A stretch of DNA of 64,000 nt from Streptomyces sp. NBC_00691 (GTDB taxonomy: Bacteria > Actinomycetota > Actinomycetes > Streptomycetales > Streptomycetaceae): contig NZ_CP109007.1 of assembly GCF_036226665.1 (NCBI RefSeq), positions 7,626,001 through 7,690,000 of the forward strand, in the 5' to 3' direction. Positions 1 to 8,810 of this stretch are shown here, one piece after another (the stretch's first letter is position 1; each line of letters begins with the position of its first letter). The notes under the pieces are model-generated. The model had not been told where the DNA came from. It saw nothing but the letters and a program-made list of their open reading frames with translations, and ran no database searches. Position numbers and translations under genes: made by a program.

Positions 1-624
1 GACCGGCCGGTCTTCCGGTGGCGGACGTTCCTCGGCGGCTTCTGGATCGACCCGCGCCGCCATCCCGACTTCGGATGGGCCTGGCTCACCCGGTTCCTGA
101 TGAACCTGTCGTACTCCATCAGCACGATGTACCTGCTCTACTACCTGACCGACGCCGTGCGCTACGACGGTGACGCGGACAACGGCGTACTCGTCCTCAC
201 GGCGCTCAACGCGCTCACCCTGCTCTCCACGGTGGTGATCAGTGGCATCCGGTCGGACCGCAGCGGCCGGCGGAAGTGGTACGTGATCCGGTCCGGCCTC
301 GTCATCTCCGCGGCCACCCTGCTGCTCGCCGTCTGGCAGACCTGGACGGGCGCCGTCGTCGCCTCCCTGGTGCTCGGCCTCGGTTTCGGCGTGTACACGG
401 CCGTGGACTTCGCCCTGCTCACGGACGTGCTGCCGACGGCGGAGGACCGCGGCAAGGACCTGGGCGTCATCAACATCGCCAACGCGCTGCCGCAGGTCCT
501 CGCCCCCGTGATCGCCGCCCCGGTCGTCACCCGCTTCGGCGGCTACACGGCCCTCTACGCCCTCGCTGGAGCCCTGGCCCTCGCGGGATCGGTCCTGGTA
601 CGCCGTATCCGCTCGGTCCCTTAG
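1..624 (+). CDS. MFS transporter, C-terminal part (5' end outside window)
   Basis: The reading frame is open from base 1 and ends at TAG 622-624, so about 207 C-terminal codons are present. Several hydrophobic segments alternate with short basic loops; a loop of the type RSDRSGRRKW between two membrane segments matches the conserved MFS cytoplasmic loop. The last helices are rich in Gly, Ala and Leu and the protein ends in a short basic tail. The fragment fits a proton-driven sugar or drug facilitator, but the substrate cannot be told. The gene converges on the GNAT gene; a small hairpin follows its stop. Confidence 0.8.
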   Translation, partial: DRPVFRWRTFLGGFWIDPRRHPDFGWAWLTRFLMNLSYSISTMYLLYYLTDAVRYDGDADNGVLVLTALNALTLLSTVVISGIRSDRSGRRKWYVIRSGLVISAATLLLAVWQTWTGAVVASLVLGLGFGVYTAVDFALLTDVLPTAEDRGKDLGVINIANALPQVLAPVIAAPVVTRFGGYTALYALAGALALAGSVLVRRIRSVP

Positions 625-625
625 G

Positions 626-641
626 CGACGGCTCGCCGTCG
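626..641 (+). terminator. Small hairpin after the MFS gene
   Basis: A 6-bp perfect stem (CGACGG / CCGTCG) with a CTCG loop begins two bases after the MFS stop codon. Stem strength is modest and no T-tract follows, so it is only a plausible terminator. Confidence 0.35.
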
Positions 642-728
642 TCTACGGGCGGGCGGCCCCACGGCACCGCTCGGCCCGCCGCCGGGCCGCCTCGTCCGGC
701 GCGGACCCCGGACCGCCGCCCCCGGACC

Positions 729-1277
729 TCAGACCTCGGGAAGGGACGGATGGGACGTCCACGGGGTCGGTGCGGTGATGGCCCAGCGTTCGTGGTCCCG
801 CCAGTCCCCGTCGATGTAGAGGTAGGCGGGGGAGAGGCCCTCGTGGCGGAAGCCCAGTCGCCGGACCACGGCGAGTGAGGCCGTGTTCCCCGGCTGGATG
901 TTGGCTTCGAGACGGTGGAGCCGCAGCTCGGTGAACGCGTACTCCAGGACGGCGGTGAGCCCCTCGGTCATGTAGCCGCGCCCCGCGGACGGGGCGAAGG
1001 CCGCGTAGCCGAGGGAGGCGCCCTGGTAGCGGCCCCGGATGATCGAGTTGATGTTGACCATGCCGGCTGCCGCGCCGGTCTCCCGGACCCGGATCAGCAG
1101 GCCCCGGTTGGTGCCGTCGTCGAAACGGCCCATCCAGGTCCGGAACTCCTCCGCGGTGGTGGGCAGTTGCATCCAGGGCCCGTGCAGCTCGGAGCTGGCG
1201 CGCACGAGCGAGCAGAACTCTTCCTGGTCGGCGAGGGTGAGCGGGTGCAGTGCGACCCGTGACGGAGTGGTGATCAT
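729..1277 (-). CDS. GNAT family N-acetyltransferase (RimJ/RimL-like)
   Basis: 182 residues. The N-terminus (VALHPLTLADQEEF) and a later block (GYAAFAPSAGRGYMTEGL) are typical of the RimJ/RimL branch of GNAT acetyltransferases, with the R/Q-x-x-G-x-G/A acetyl-CoA loop represented by AGRGYMTEG. A further block (LHRLEANIQPGNTASLAVVRRLGF) is the family signature. ATG at 1277 is chosen because the family homology begins right after it; the frame runs further upstream without a better start, and the Shine-Dalgarno is weak. The acceptor (ribosomal protein N-terminus, amino acid or antibiotic) cannot be deduced. It diverges from the PAP2 gene. Confidence 0.85.
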   Translation of the reverse strand: MITTPSRVALHPLTLADQEEFCSLVRASSELHGPWMQLPTTAEEFRTWMGRFDDGTNRGLLIRVRETGAAAGMVNINSIIRGRYQGASLGYAAFAPSAGRGYMTEGLTAVLEYAFTELRLHRLEANIQPGNTASLAVVRRLGFRHEGLSPAYLYIDGDWRDHERWAITAPTPWTSHPSLPEV

Positions 1278-1400
1278 GGGCCCACGGTATCCCCGCCCCC
1301 GGAGGAGGACAGGAATCGTTCCAAAACCGTCCCCAGCGGCGGTATAGGGTCGCTGGAGACCGGCCCGGACGCGACGGCCGGACGCGACGGGGGGCTCGCA

Positions 1401-2075
1401 TTGGAACGCCTGGCCGAAGAGGACCGGCCCGCGCCCGCGGTGCTGCCCCCGCGGATGCGGGGAGGACTCGGGCTCACGGCGGTCGTCGCCGCCCTGGTGG
1501 TCGTCGCCCTCGGGGTCCTGTACACCGACGCCGGCCGGCCAGGCAGCGTGGACGCGCGGATCCTGGCCGCGGTCGAGGGAGTGGGCCCCCGGGCGCGGGA
1601 CGTCGCCCTGGCCACGGACTTCCTGGGGGAACCCCTGGGCGCGGCGGCCCTGGTCGCGGCCGTCGTCACGGGCTGTCTGCTGCTGCGGCGGCCTCGGGCG
1701 GCGGTGCTCGTCGTCGCGGGCGTCGGCATCGCCGTGGTGACCACCAGGCTCCTCAAGCATCTCGTGGGACGCACCATCCACGGCGACGAGAACCTGTCGT
1801 ACCCGAGCGGGCACACCGCCTTCCTCACCGCGCTCGTCCTCGTCGTGACGCTGCTCGCGACCGGCCGGACCGGCCTCGGCAGGACGGCCGGCACCGCACT
1901 CGTGCTGCTCGTGGCACTGGTCGCGGGCGTCGCCATGGGCTGGGCCCAGGTCGTCCTGGGCGCCCACTACCCGACCGACGCCCTCGGCGGCTGGTTCACC
2001 GCGCTGGCGGTGATCCCGGCGACCGCGTGGGCGGTCGACCGGGTGGCCGACTCCGTTCGGCGGAAGGCCGGCTGA
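1401..2075 (+). CDS. PAP2-family membrane phosphatase
   Basis: 224 residues with about five to six membrane segments. It contains the acid-phosphatase motifs: KHLVGR near residue 118 (motif 1 region), PSGH (motif 2) and GAHYPTDALGG (motif 3, catalytic His and Asp). These enzymes dephosphorylate lipid phosphates such as undecaprenyl pyrophosphate, phosphatidate or phosphatidylglycerol phosphate at the outer face of the membrane. The start is TTG at 1401; the homologous part begins about 25 residues in. A TAGGGT box at 1345-1350 could be the -10 element. A role in recycling undecaprenyl pyrophosphate for the adjacent EPS operon is possible but is inference. Confidence 0.85.
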   Translation: MERLAEEDRPAPAVLPPRMRGGLGLTAVVAALVVVALGVLYTDAGRPGSVDARILAAVEGVGPRARDVALATDFLGEPLGAAALVAAVVTGCLLLRRPRAAVLVVAGVGIAVVTTRLLKHLVGRTIHGDENLSYPSGHTAFLTALVLVVTLLATGRTGLGRTAGTALVLLVALVAGVAMGWAQVVLGAHYPTDALGGWFTALAVIPATAWAVDRVADSVRRKAG

Positions 2076-2076
2076 C

Positions 2077-2105
2077 GTGACGTCACCCCCACGGGGTGAC
2101 GTCAC
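2077..2105. terminator. Bidirectional terminator hairpin, 13-bp perfect arms
   Basis: GTGACGTCACCCC at 2077-2089 pairs perfectly with GGGGTGACGTCAC at 2093-2105 around a 3-nt loop. It lies 1 nt after the PAP2 stop and 10 nt beyond the stop of the last EPS gene on the other strand, so it can end transcription from both sides. Each arm itself contains the palindrome TGACGTCA. Confidence 0.8.
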
Positions 2106-2115
2106 GCCGAGCCAC

Positions 2116-3450
2116 TCACACCACGCGCCGGAAGACGGGCTTCACCGGCCGCCCGCCCAGCCACGGGGTGGGGTCGGCGGCGTCCAGGGCCTTCCGGTAC
2201 ACCGCGCACGCCTGGGCCACCACGTCGACCGTGCGGTCGATGTCCTCGTCGTCGAGCGCGCTGCTCACCACGAACGACGGGGCGAGCACCCCGCCCGCGA
2301 GGAGCCGGCGCAGGAACAGCGTGCGGTACTCCTGCGACGGCTGCAGGTTCTCGTCGAGGGTTCCGAACACCAGGTTGCTGGCCCGGCCCCGCACGACGAG
2401 GTGGTCGCCGACGCCCATGGCGGCCGCGGCCTCGCGGACCCCGGCGGCAAGCCGCTCGCCGAGGGCGTGCAGGCGCGCGGTGATGCCCTCCTCGACATAG
2501 GTGGTCTGCACCGCCGTCGCCGCGGCGAGCGCGTGCGTCTCCGCGCCGTGCGTGGTGGACAGCAGGAACACCCGGTCTCCGGAGTGGCGCAGCCCGCCCC
2601 ACTCCATCAGTTCGCGGCGCCCGGCGAGCGCGGAGACGGCGAACCCGTTGCCCAGCGCCTTGCCGAACGTGGAGAGGTCGGGGACGACCCCGTACAGGCC
2701 CTGCGCCCCCGCCTCGGACCAGCGCAGACCGGTGATCATCTCGTCGAAGACCAGGACGCAGCCGTGCCGGTCGGCCAGCTCGCGCAGTCCCGCGAGGTAC
2801 CCGGGCGGGGGCTCCGTGTGCCCGGCCGGTTCGAGGATGAGGCAGGCCACCTCGTCCCGGTGGCGGGTGAGCAGCTCCTCCGTGGCGGCCAGGTCCCCGT
2901 AGGGGAACGCCACGGTGAGCTCGGTGGTCGCCGCCGGGATGCCGGCGGACATCGGCGTGGTGCCGATGAACCAGTCGTCGACGGAGAAGAACGGGTGGTC
3001 GCCGCAGACGGCCACCCGCGGGCGCCCGGTGACGGCGCGGGCGAGGCGTACGGCGGCGGTGGTGACGTCGGAGCCGTTCTTCGCGAACTTGACCATCTCG
3101 GCGGTCGGCACCGTGGCCAGGAACCGTTCCGCGGTCTCGACCTCCAGGATGGACGGCCGGACGAAGTTGCCGCCGCGGTCGATCTCCCGCCGTACCGCTT
3201 CGAGCACGCGCGGGTGGGCGTGCCCGAGACTGACCGACCGGAGCCCGGAGCCGTACTCGATGTAGCGATTGCCGTCGACGTCCCACACATGGGCGCCGCG
3301 GCCGTGACTGATGACCGGGGCCAGGTGCTCGGGGTACTGGTCGTCGCCCTTGGCGTAGGTGTGCGCGCCCCCGGGGATCAGGGCGTGCAGCCGCTCGTTG
3401 GCCTGCCGCGAGCGGGGCAGCCGGAACTCTTCGGTCTCTTCGGTGTCCAC
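2116..3450 (-). CDS. Class III aminotransferase, glutamate-1-semialdehyde-aminomutase-like, EPS locus
   Basis: 444 residues, full length for the HemL-like branch of PLP-dependent class III aminotransferases. Seen: YIEYGSGLRSVSLGHAHP, the cofactor-binding run KNGSDVTTAAVRLAR, the Asp of LVFDEMITGLRW and the PLP lysine in STFGKALGNG (about residue 267). True HemL normally sits with tetrapyrrole genes; this copy is the last gene of the EPS operon and follows an RmlC-like epimerase by 22 nt. It most likely transfers an amino group to a keto sugar nucleotide, or makes a small amino decoration. Substrate is inferred from context only. Confidence 0.85.
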   Translation of the reverse strand: MDTEETEEFRLPRSRQANERLHALIPGGAHTYAKGDDQYPEHLAPVISHGRGAHVWDVDGNRYIEYGSGLRSVSLGHAHPRVLEAVRREIDRGGNFVRPSILEVETAERFLATVPTAEMVKFAKNGSDVTTAAVRLARAVTGRPRVAVCGDHPFFSVDDWFIGTTPMSAGIPAATTELTVAFPYGDLAATEELLTRHRDEVACLILEPAGHTEPPPGYLAGLRELADRHGCVLVFDEMITGLRWSEAGAQGLYGVVPDLSTFGKALGNGFAVSALAGRRELMEWGGLRHSGDRVFLLSTTHGAETHALAAATAVQTTYVEEGITARLHALGERLAAGVREAAAAMGVGDHLVVRGRASNLVFGTLDENLQPSQEYRTLFLRRLLAGGVLAPSFVVSSALDDEDIDRTVDVVAQACAVYRKALDAADPTPWLGGRPVKPVFRRVV

Positions 3451-3472
3451 GCGGACTTCACTCTCCAGGGCG

Positions 3473-4021
3473 TCAGTGCTTGTGCTTGAGGGCCTCGGCG
3501 AGGCTCGGCGCCTCCCGGTCCCGCGGGGACATCGACACGGGCGGCAGCGGCCAGGGGATGGCGAGTTCCGGGTCGTCGAACGCGATCGTCACGTCCTCGG
3601 CCGGATCGTGCGGGCGGTCGATCCGGTACGAGGTGTCGGCGGTCTCGGTCAGCGCCTGGAAGCCGTGCGCGCACCCCGCCGGGATGTACAGGGTCGTCTG
3701 CGTCTCGCCGGACAGCTCGAAGAAAGCCCGGTTGCGGTAGGTCGGCGAGTCCGTCCGCAGGTCCACGACGACGTCGAAGATCCTGCCGTACGAGCACCGC
3801 ACCAGCTTGGCCTCGCCGGCGCCGGAGCGCAGGTGCATGCCGCGCAGCACGCCCCGGACCGAACGGGACACGCTGTCCTGGACGAAGGCGTGCGGGTCGA
3901 GACCGACCGAGCGGATCACATCGGCGTCGAACGTGCGGCAGAAGAAGCCGCGTTCGTCGGCGTACGGGGTGGGCTCGAACAGGTACGCGCCGTCGATCTC
4001 CGGGACTGCGATCGCTTTCAT
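3473..4021 (-). CDS. RmlC-like NDP-sugar 3,5-epimerase
   Basis: 182 residues, the usual RmlC length. Seen: RGVLRGMHL with the catalytic-base His at 63, the following Lys at 72, YIPAGCAHGFQAL (cupin strand) and the Tyr of DTSYRIDRP. These enzymes epimerise C3 and/or C5 of NDP-4-keto-6-deoxyhexoses. No RmlA, RmlB or RmlD lies in the window, so the product is probably not simple rhamnose; the RfbF-like transferase upstream suggests a CDP-linked substrate. ATG at 4021 overlaps the stop of the pyruvyl transferase by 4 nt, indicating translational coupling. Confidence 0.88.
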   Translation of the reverse strand: MKAIAVPEIDGAYLFEPTPYADERGFFCRTFDADVIRSVGLDPHAFVQDSVSRSVRGVLRGMHLRSGAGEAKLVRCSYGRIFDVVVDLRTDSPTYRNRAFFELSGETQTTLYIPAGCAHGFQALTETADTSYRIDRPHDPAEDVTIAFDDPELAIPWPLPPVSMSPRDREAPSLAEALKHKH

Positions 4022-5256
4022 GGTGTCTCCCGCAGGGCGTGGGCGTGGGCATGGCCGGTCCTCGGGAACACGGCCGCGGTCAGTGCGGTGAACTGGTCGT
4101 CGAGCTGCCGGGCGACGGTCAGGTTCCGCTCGGCGAGGGTCCGCCGCAGCTCCGGCGCCCGCCGCTCCAGTTCCCGGAACCGGTCGAGCAGCCGGTCGGC
4201 GTCGACCTCTCGGGCCGGGTGGCAGTACGCGCCGAGGCCCATCCGGTCCATGAGCGCGTCGCTCTTCGCCGCGTAGCTGAGCGCGAGCGTCGGCGCGCCG
4301 ACCTTCAGCGCGCAGACCAGGTTGTGGTACCGGGTCGCCACCACGGTGTCGGCGGCCGCCATCTCCTTCATGAGGTCGGCGAGCGAGGCGGTCTCGGCTG
4401 CCGTGACCAGCGGGGAGTCCACCGCGGCGAGGATCGCGTCGACCACCTCGCGGTCGACGTCGTCGCCGGTGAGCAGCCGGACCGGCCTGCCGTCCTCGGC
4501 CAGGGCGCGGACGAAGCGGGTCGTCCCGTCCAGGTAGCGCCGGTGGATCTCCTCGGCCCGGGCGCGGTCGTCGTCGCCGCCGTGGAAGGCCATGACGCCG
4601 ACGCACACCGGGCCGGGCCTCTCCGACGGGGTGCTCGACGGCGGCGTCGGGAGGGCGAAGGCGAGGTCCGGGTGGACCTCGTCGCGAGCGGTGTCGACAC
4701 CCATCGCCCGCAGGGCGTCGCGGGACTGCTCGTCGCGGTACGACCGGTACGCGGCGAGCCGTGCCGACCGGCGGACCAGGGCCCGGGTCGCCCGGTTGCC
4801 GATCGGGGCGGCGCCGACGCCGACCAGCGCGACCCGGGTGCCGAACAGCCTGCCGGACGCGCAGAGCAGGAGCAGGGCGTACGGGAAGCCCCACGGCCGC
4901 AACGGCAGCGTGGCCTCCAGGACGCCCATGCCCGGCACGATCACCACGTCGTGCCGGCGCACCCAGGCGGCGGTGCGGACGGCGTCGACGAGTTTGCCGA
5001 TCCCCTTGCCCACGACCGCGCCCGCCCGTGACGCGGTCCGGTACTCCCCGCGGTACCAGTGCAGCCGTGTCGCGGGGAGCCCGTGCCGGAGCCGTACGAC
5101 CTCGGGACCGCCGCACATCGCGTCCACGACCGCTTCCCCGTGGTCCCGGCGGAGATAGGCGAGCACGGCCTCCATCGACCCGTCGTTGCCGAGGTTGCCC
5201 GAGCCGAGCAGTCCGAACAGTCCGACGCGGACCGGGTGCCCCGCCGGAGGCCTCAT
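4018..5256 (-). CDS. Polysaccharide pyruvyl transferase family protein
   Basis: 412 residues. The N-terminus LFGLLGSGNLGNDGSMEA and the C-terminal RYHNLVCALKVGAPTLALSY block (with the conserved His and the Lys/Ser of AAKSDALM) are hallmarks of the WcaK/CsaB/PssM family, which transfers pyruvate from phosphoenolpyruvate to sugars as a ketal. This would add acidic groups to the repeat unit. It overlaps both neighbours by 4 nt. The acceptor sugar is unknown. Some family members act in other reactions, so pyruvylation is likely rather than proven. Confidence 0.85.
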   Translation of the reverse strand: MRPPAGHPVRVGLFGLLGSGNLGNDGSMEAVLAYLRRDHGEAVVDAMCGGPEVVRLRHGLPATRLHWYRGEYRTASRAGAVVGKGIGKLVDAVRTAAWVRRHDVVIVPGMGVLEATLPLRPWGFPYALLLLCASGRLFGTRVALVGVGAAPIGNRATRALVRRSARLAAYRSYRDEQSRDALRAMGVDTARDEVHPDLAFALPTPPSSTPSERPGPVCVGVMAFHGGDDDRARAEEIHRRYLDGTTRFVRALAEDGRPVRLLTGDDVDREVVDAILAAVDSPLVTAAETASLADLMKEMAAADTVVATRYHNLVCALKVGAPTLALSYAAKSDALMDRMGLGAYCHPAREVDADRLLDRFRELERRAPELRRTLAERNLTVARQLDDQFTALTAAVFPRTGHAHAHALRETP

Positions 5257-6200
5257 GTCCGCCTGCCTTCCCGGCCGGCCACGATCGCGTCGAGGGAGAC
5301 GGTGAGCCGCGCCGGGTCGACCGGGGCGCGGTCCTCGACCCGCTCACCGGCGCCCGGCCGGACCCGGCTGGTGGCCCAGGAGACCAGGTGGCCGTAGCAG
5401 GCGCGCCGGTCGGCGGAGGTCAACGGCGCCCGTCGGATCGCCGCGACGAAGCCCCAGACGTACTCGGCGAGCAGCCGGGGCGTCGGGTGCAGCGGACCGG
5501 CCCGGCGCGGGTCCAGGTTGACGCACCGGGAACGCTTGGAGGGGTTGGCCCGCTCGGCGCGGGTGGGGTGGTCCCGGCGGAAGTACAGCAGCTCCGGCAC
5601 CTGGTGGAAGGGCCCGTGCAGGCCGATCTCGGAGACGAACGTGCGGTCCGCGTGGTGATAGCTGTCGTGCGGCTTCACCCGGCGCAGCACGTCGGCCCGC
5701 ATCACCCCGTAGAAGTCGTCACCGCCGGGCTCGAACAGCATGCTGCGGAAGCGCTCCGGCGCGCGCGGCGAGTCGGTGGAGAGCGTGTACTCGTACGGCA
5801 CCTTGACCCGGCCCTCGCCGTCGATGACGGCCTGGTCGGCATGGGCCAGGATCACGTCGGGCCGCTCGTCCAGCGCGTCCACGCAGCGCCGCAGCAGGTC
5901 CCGCGCGTACAGGTCGTCGTGCGAGGCCCACTTGAACAGTTCGCCGCGGCACTGGGTGAACACGTAGTTGTGGTTCGGTGCGGCGCCGATGTTCCGGGGC
6001 AGCCGGATGTACCGGATGCGCGCGTCCTTCGCCGCGTACGTGCGGCAGATGTCCTGGGTGCCGTCGGTCGAGGCGTTGTCGGAGATGACCAGCTCGAAGT
6101 CCTCGTAGGTCTGACCGAGCAGGGCGTCGAGCGCCTCGGCGAGGTACTCCTCGCCGTTGTACACGGGCAGGCCGATGCCGAGCCGGGGTGGGGCGGTCAT
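5253..6200 (-). CDS. Family 2 glycosyltransferase
   Basis: 315 residues. The GT-A fold start is clear: GIGLPVYNGEEYLAEALDAL, then SDNASTDGT (nucleotide-binding) and WASHDDLY as the DXD-type metal site near residue 97. No membrane segments, so it should act on the lipid-linked repeat unit at the cytoplasmic face. The ATG at 6200 overlaps the flippase stop by 4 nt. Donor and linkage cannot be read from sequence. Confidence 0.88.
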   Translation of the reverse strand: MTAPPRLGIGLPVYNGEEYLAEALDALLGQTYEDFELVISDNASTDGTQDICRTYAAKDARIRYIRLPRNIGAAPNHNYVFTQCRGELFKWASHDDLYARDLLRRCVDALDERPDVILAHADQAVIDGEGRVKVPYEYTLSTDSPRAPERFRSMLFEPGGDDFYGVMRADVLRRVKPHDSYHHADRTFVSEIGLHGPFHQVPELLYFRRDHPTRAERANPSKRSRCVNLDPRRAGPLHPTPRLLAEYVWGFVAAIRRAPLTSADRRACYGHLVSWATSRVRPGAGERVEDRAPVDPARLTVSLDAIVAGREGRRT

Positions 6201-7510
6201 GATGTCCTCACTTCGGGAAGGGGGTTCTGGTGGTGCTCGCGCAGGGCGGAGCGCAGCTCCAGCCACCACACGGCCGAGCTGCCGAGGGTCGCGGCGGCGA
6301 CACCCCAGGCCGAGCCGACCGTGCCCGCGGCGACCGCCCCGCCGAGCCCGCCGCCGACATAGAGGGTGGAGGCGATCAGCTGGCAGCGCAGGCTGCGCCG
6401 GGCCGCGGCGAGCGCGCGGAGCCCGGCGGCCGCGCCGGTGCCCAGGCTCGCGGCCGCGACGCCGAGCGCGGCCGGCACGATGAGCTCCGAGGCGGCCTGC
6501 CAGACGTCGCCGAGGACGAGCTCGCCGAGCCGGTCCGGCACGAGCAGCAGTGCCGCGCCCCAGAGCAGCGCGGCGACGGCCTGCCCGCCGCCGAGCAGGA
6601 GGCAGAACACGCGCAGGCGGTGCGGCGCCTGCCGCAGCACCCGTGCCGCCTCCGCGACGGTCACCAGCGACAGGCCCATCAGGACGGCCAGGAACGGGCC
6701 GAGCAGGAGCTCGGCGCCCCGGACCACCCCGACCGCGCTGACGCCGACGATCGCGCCGAGCCCGTACGCCCGCAGCTGGCCCGCGCCGCTGACGCCCACG
6801 TTCTCGACGAGGTACCGGTAGCCGAGGTCGCGCTGCTCGCGCATCCACGAGCGCGCCCCGGCCGGCCGGGGCGCGATACCGGACTGGAGGTAGCCGTATC
6901 CCGCGGCGACCGCGGCCGACGCCCCCCAGGCGAGCACGAAGGCGGCCACGCTGCCCACGCGGGCCGCCACGACCATGGCCGGGACCAGGGCGACGCCCAT
7001 CACGACGTCGTTGACGAACGCCTTGCGCCCGGCACCCGCGGCGAAGAACGAGAACCGCCAGGCGTCCTGGAGGAGCAGCCCCGGCAGCACCACACCGAGG
7101 CAGGCGAACGCGGAGCCCACGGGGCCGCCGACCCCGAGCCCGAGGGCCAGGCACACCGTGCCGACGACGACGCCGACACCGAGCGCGGTACCCGACGACC
7201 GGGCCACCGCCCCGCGCCAGGACGCCTCCGGCACGCCGCTGAAACGGACCATGAGCGGGTCGGTGGCCAGCCCGCGGGAGATGCCGAGCACCACGCCGAA
7301 GGTCACCCAGGCCAGGCTGAACACGCCGAACGCGTCCAGCCCGAGCGAGCGCGCCACATAGATGCCCACCACGAAGTTGGTCGCGCTCGACGCCGCCTGG
7401 TCGGCGAGCCCCCAGGACAGCCGGCCGGCCATGGCACGCCGCGCGGCCGGCCGGCCGGGTCCGGCCGGGTCCGCGGGCGTCGTCGTCCTCTCCCTCTCGG
7501 TGCTCGTCAC
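6197..7510 (-). CDS. Wzx-like polysaccharide flippase
   Basis: 437 residues with about 12 hydrophobic segments. The start region (GLADQAASSATNFVVGIYVARSLG, residues 33-56) is the classical first helix of oligosaccharide flippases of the MATE-like/MOP superfamily. It would move the undecaprenyl-linked repeat unit across the membrane for the Wzy-like polymerase encoded at 13806-15098. The start is GTG at 7510; the preceding gene stops one base before it. Confidence 0.85.
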   Translation of the reverse strand: MTSTERERTTTPADPAGPGRPAARRAMAGRLSWGLADQAASSATNFVVGIYVARSLGLDAFGVFSLAWVTFGVVLGISRGLATDPLMVRFSGVPEASWRGAVARSSGTALGVGVVVGTVCLALGLGVGGPVGSAFACLGVVLPGLLLQDAWRFSFFAAGAGRKAFVNDVVMGVALVPAMVVAARVGSVAAFVLAWGASAAVAAGYGYLQSGIAPRPAGARSWMREQRDLGYRYLVENVGVSGAGQLRAYGLGAIVGVSAVGVVRGAELLLGPFLAVLMGLSLVTVAEAARVLRQAPHRLRVFCLLLGGGQAVAALLWGAALLLVPDRLGELVLGDVWQAASELIVPAALGVAAASLGTGAAAGLRALAAARRSLRCQLIASTLYVGGGLGGAVAAGTVGSAWGVAAATLGSSAVWWLELRSALREHHQNPLPEVRTS

Positions 7511-7511
7511 A

Positions 7512-8810
7512 TCACGCCTTGATCAGTCCGGCGGAGGCCAGCGCGTCGGCCGCGCCGGCCACCGAGTCGAACGGCAGCCCGGACCGCTCGGCGACATCCA
7601 GCAGACCGCGCTCGCCGTCGGCCATGCTGAGCACCCACAGCATGGCCATCTGGGCCTGCTTGGCGTCGCTGCGGCCGCCGAGCGAGTCGTACAGCCCGCG
7701 GCGTCCCAACTGCGGTTCACCGTACGGGCTGAGGTTGACGTACCGCCGGTTGCGGTCGAGCAGGGAGAACGCCTCCCGGCAGACGGTCAGCGTGTCCTCC
7801 ATCGCCTCCGGGGAGACGAAGCCGGGGTTGTCCGCCGAGGTGTGGTACTCGGGGTACCCGGCGTACGGGGTCCGGCTGAGCGAACCGACACCGAGATCGA
7901 AGCCGGGCGAGCAGTACTGCCGCTCGTCGTAGCCGTACGGAGTGAACTCGGTGATGTGGTGCGGGCGTTCGGAGGAGGTCAGGACGTGCCGCAGCACCCG
8001 GTCGATCTCCGCGTCGCCGCGCCTGCTCCGCTTGTACGTCAGCCGGCCGGGGTCGCCGGCACAGGCCAGCACGAGCCCGTGCCTGACCTTCTCGATCCGC
8101 TCCGCGTTGCGGGCGAGCCAGGTGATCGCACCGATGGTGCCGGGCGCGTAGATGAACCGGTAGGTGTAGTACGGCGTCTCCTCGGCCAGCGCCATCGCCA
8201 GGAACGTCGCCACCGCGATGCCGGCCAGGTTGTCGTTGGCCAGCGAGGGGTGGCAGACGTGACAGGAGACGATCACCTCCTCGGCGACCTGCCCGGGGAC
8301 CACGTGCTCGGCGTAGGTGAGGTGCCCGTCCGCGAGCGTGGAGTCGACGCACACCTCGTACTCGCCGTCCGGCAGCGCGTCCAGGGTCTCCTGGGCCAGG
8401 CAGAACCCCCATTCCGGCGTGTAGTAACTGGTCCGGTACGGCACCCACGTCGGGTGGTCCGGCAGGGTGTGCAGATGCTCCCGCAGCTCCGACAGCGGCA
8501 TGGTCCGCGCCACCGGCACGCTGTAGCCGAGCACGTGCAGGCTGGACGCCGCGAAGTCGACGACCCGGTTGCCCGCCGCGTCGGCGATGTACGCGTCCCG
8601 GATGTTCCACTCCTGGGGCACCGTCCAGTCGAGCACCTGCGTCCCGGTCGGCACCTCGTGCACCTCCAGCGGAACGTACTCGCCGACAATGTCCAGGGTG
8701 GCGCGCACCCCGTCGCCGGTGATGCTCCGGCAGAGCGGGTAGAGCCGCTCCACCAGTGCGTGCATCCGCCCGCCGGCCGAGGTCGTCGGCTCCTCGCCGG
8801 CCGCGGTCAT
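7512..8810 (-). CDS. DUF4910 / M28-like peptidase-fold protein of sugar-modification cassettes
   Basis: 432 residues. The core carries CHVCHPSLANDNLAGIAVA (about residues 190-208), the metal-site region of the M28-like aminopeptidase fold, followed by DPGRLTYKRSRRG, PYGYDERQYCSPGFDLGVGS and ending in a winged-helix-like tail (LLDVAERSGLPFDSVAGAADAL). This matches DUF4910 (with a DUF2172-type insert), a family I know from polysaccharide loci next to an RfbF-like nucleotidyltransferase, PIG-L and SDR genes. Its reaction is not established. ATG 8810 overlaps the SDR stop by 4 nt. Confidence 0.8.
   Translation of the reverse strand: MTAAGEEPTTSAGGRMHALVERLYPLCRSITGDGVRATLDIVGEYVPLEVHEVPTGTQVLDWTVPQEWNIRDAYIADAAGNRVVDFAASSLHVLGYSVPVARTMPLSELREHLHTLPDHPTWVPYRTSYYTPEWGFCLAQETLDALPDGEYEVCVDSTLADGHLTYAEHVVPGQVAEEVIVSCHVCHPSLANDNLAGIAVATFLAMALAEETPYYTYRFIYAPGTIGAITWLARNAERIEKVRHGLVLACAGDPGRLTYKRSRRGDAEIDRVLRHVLTSSERPHHITEFTPYGYDERQYCSPGFDLGVGSLSRTPYAGYPEYHTSADNPGFVSPEAMEDTLTVCREAFSLLDRNRRYVNLSPYGEPQLGRRGLYDSLGGRSDAKQAQMAMLWVLSMADGERGLLDVAERSGLPFDSVAGAADALASAGLIKA

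Noticed and set aside
1274..1936. Long minus-strand frame opposite the PAP2 gene
   Set aside because: Shadow of the plus-strand PAP2 gene; the peptide is Arg/Pro/Ser-rich and has no domain.
3359..4276. Plus-strand frames opposite the EPS genes
   Set aside because: Typical GC-rich antisense shadows; their minus-strand partners have clear families and coupled starts.
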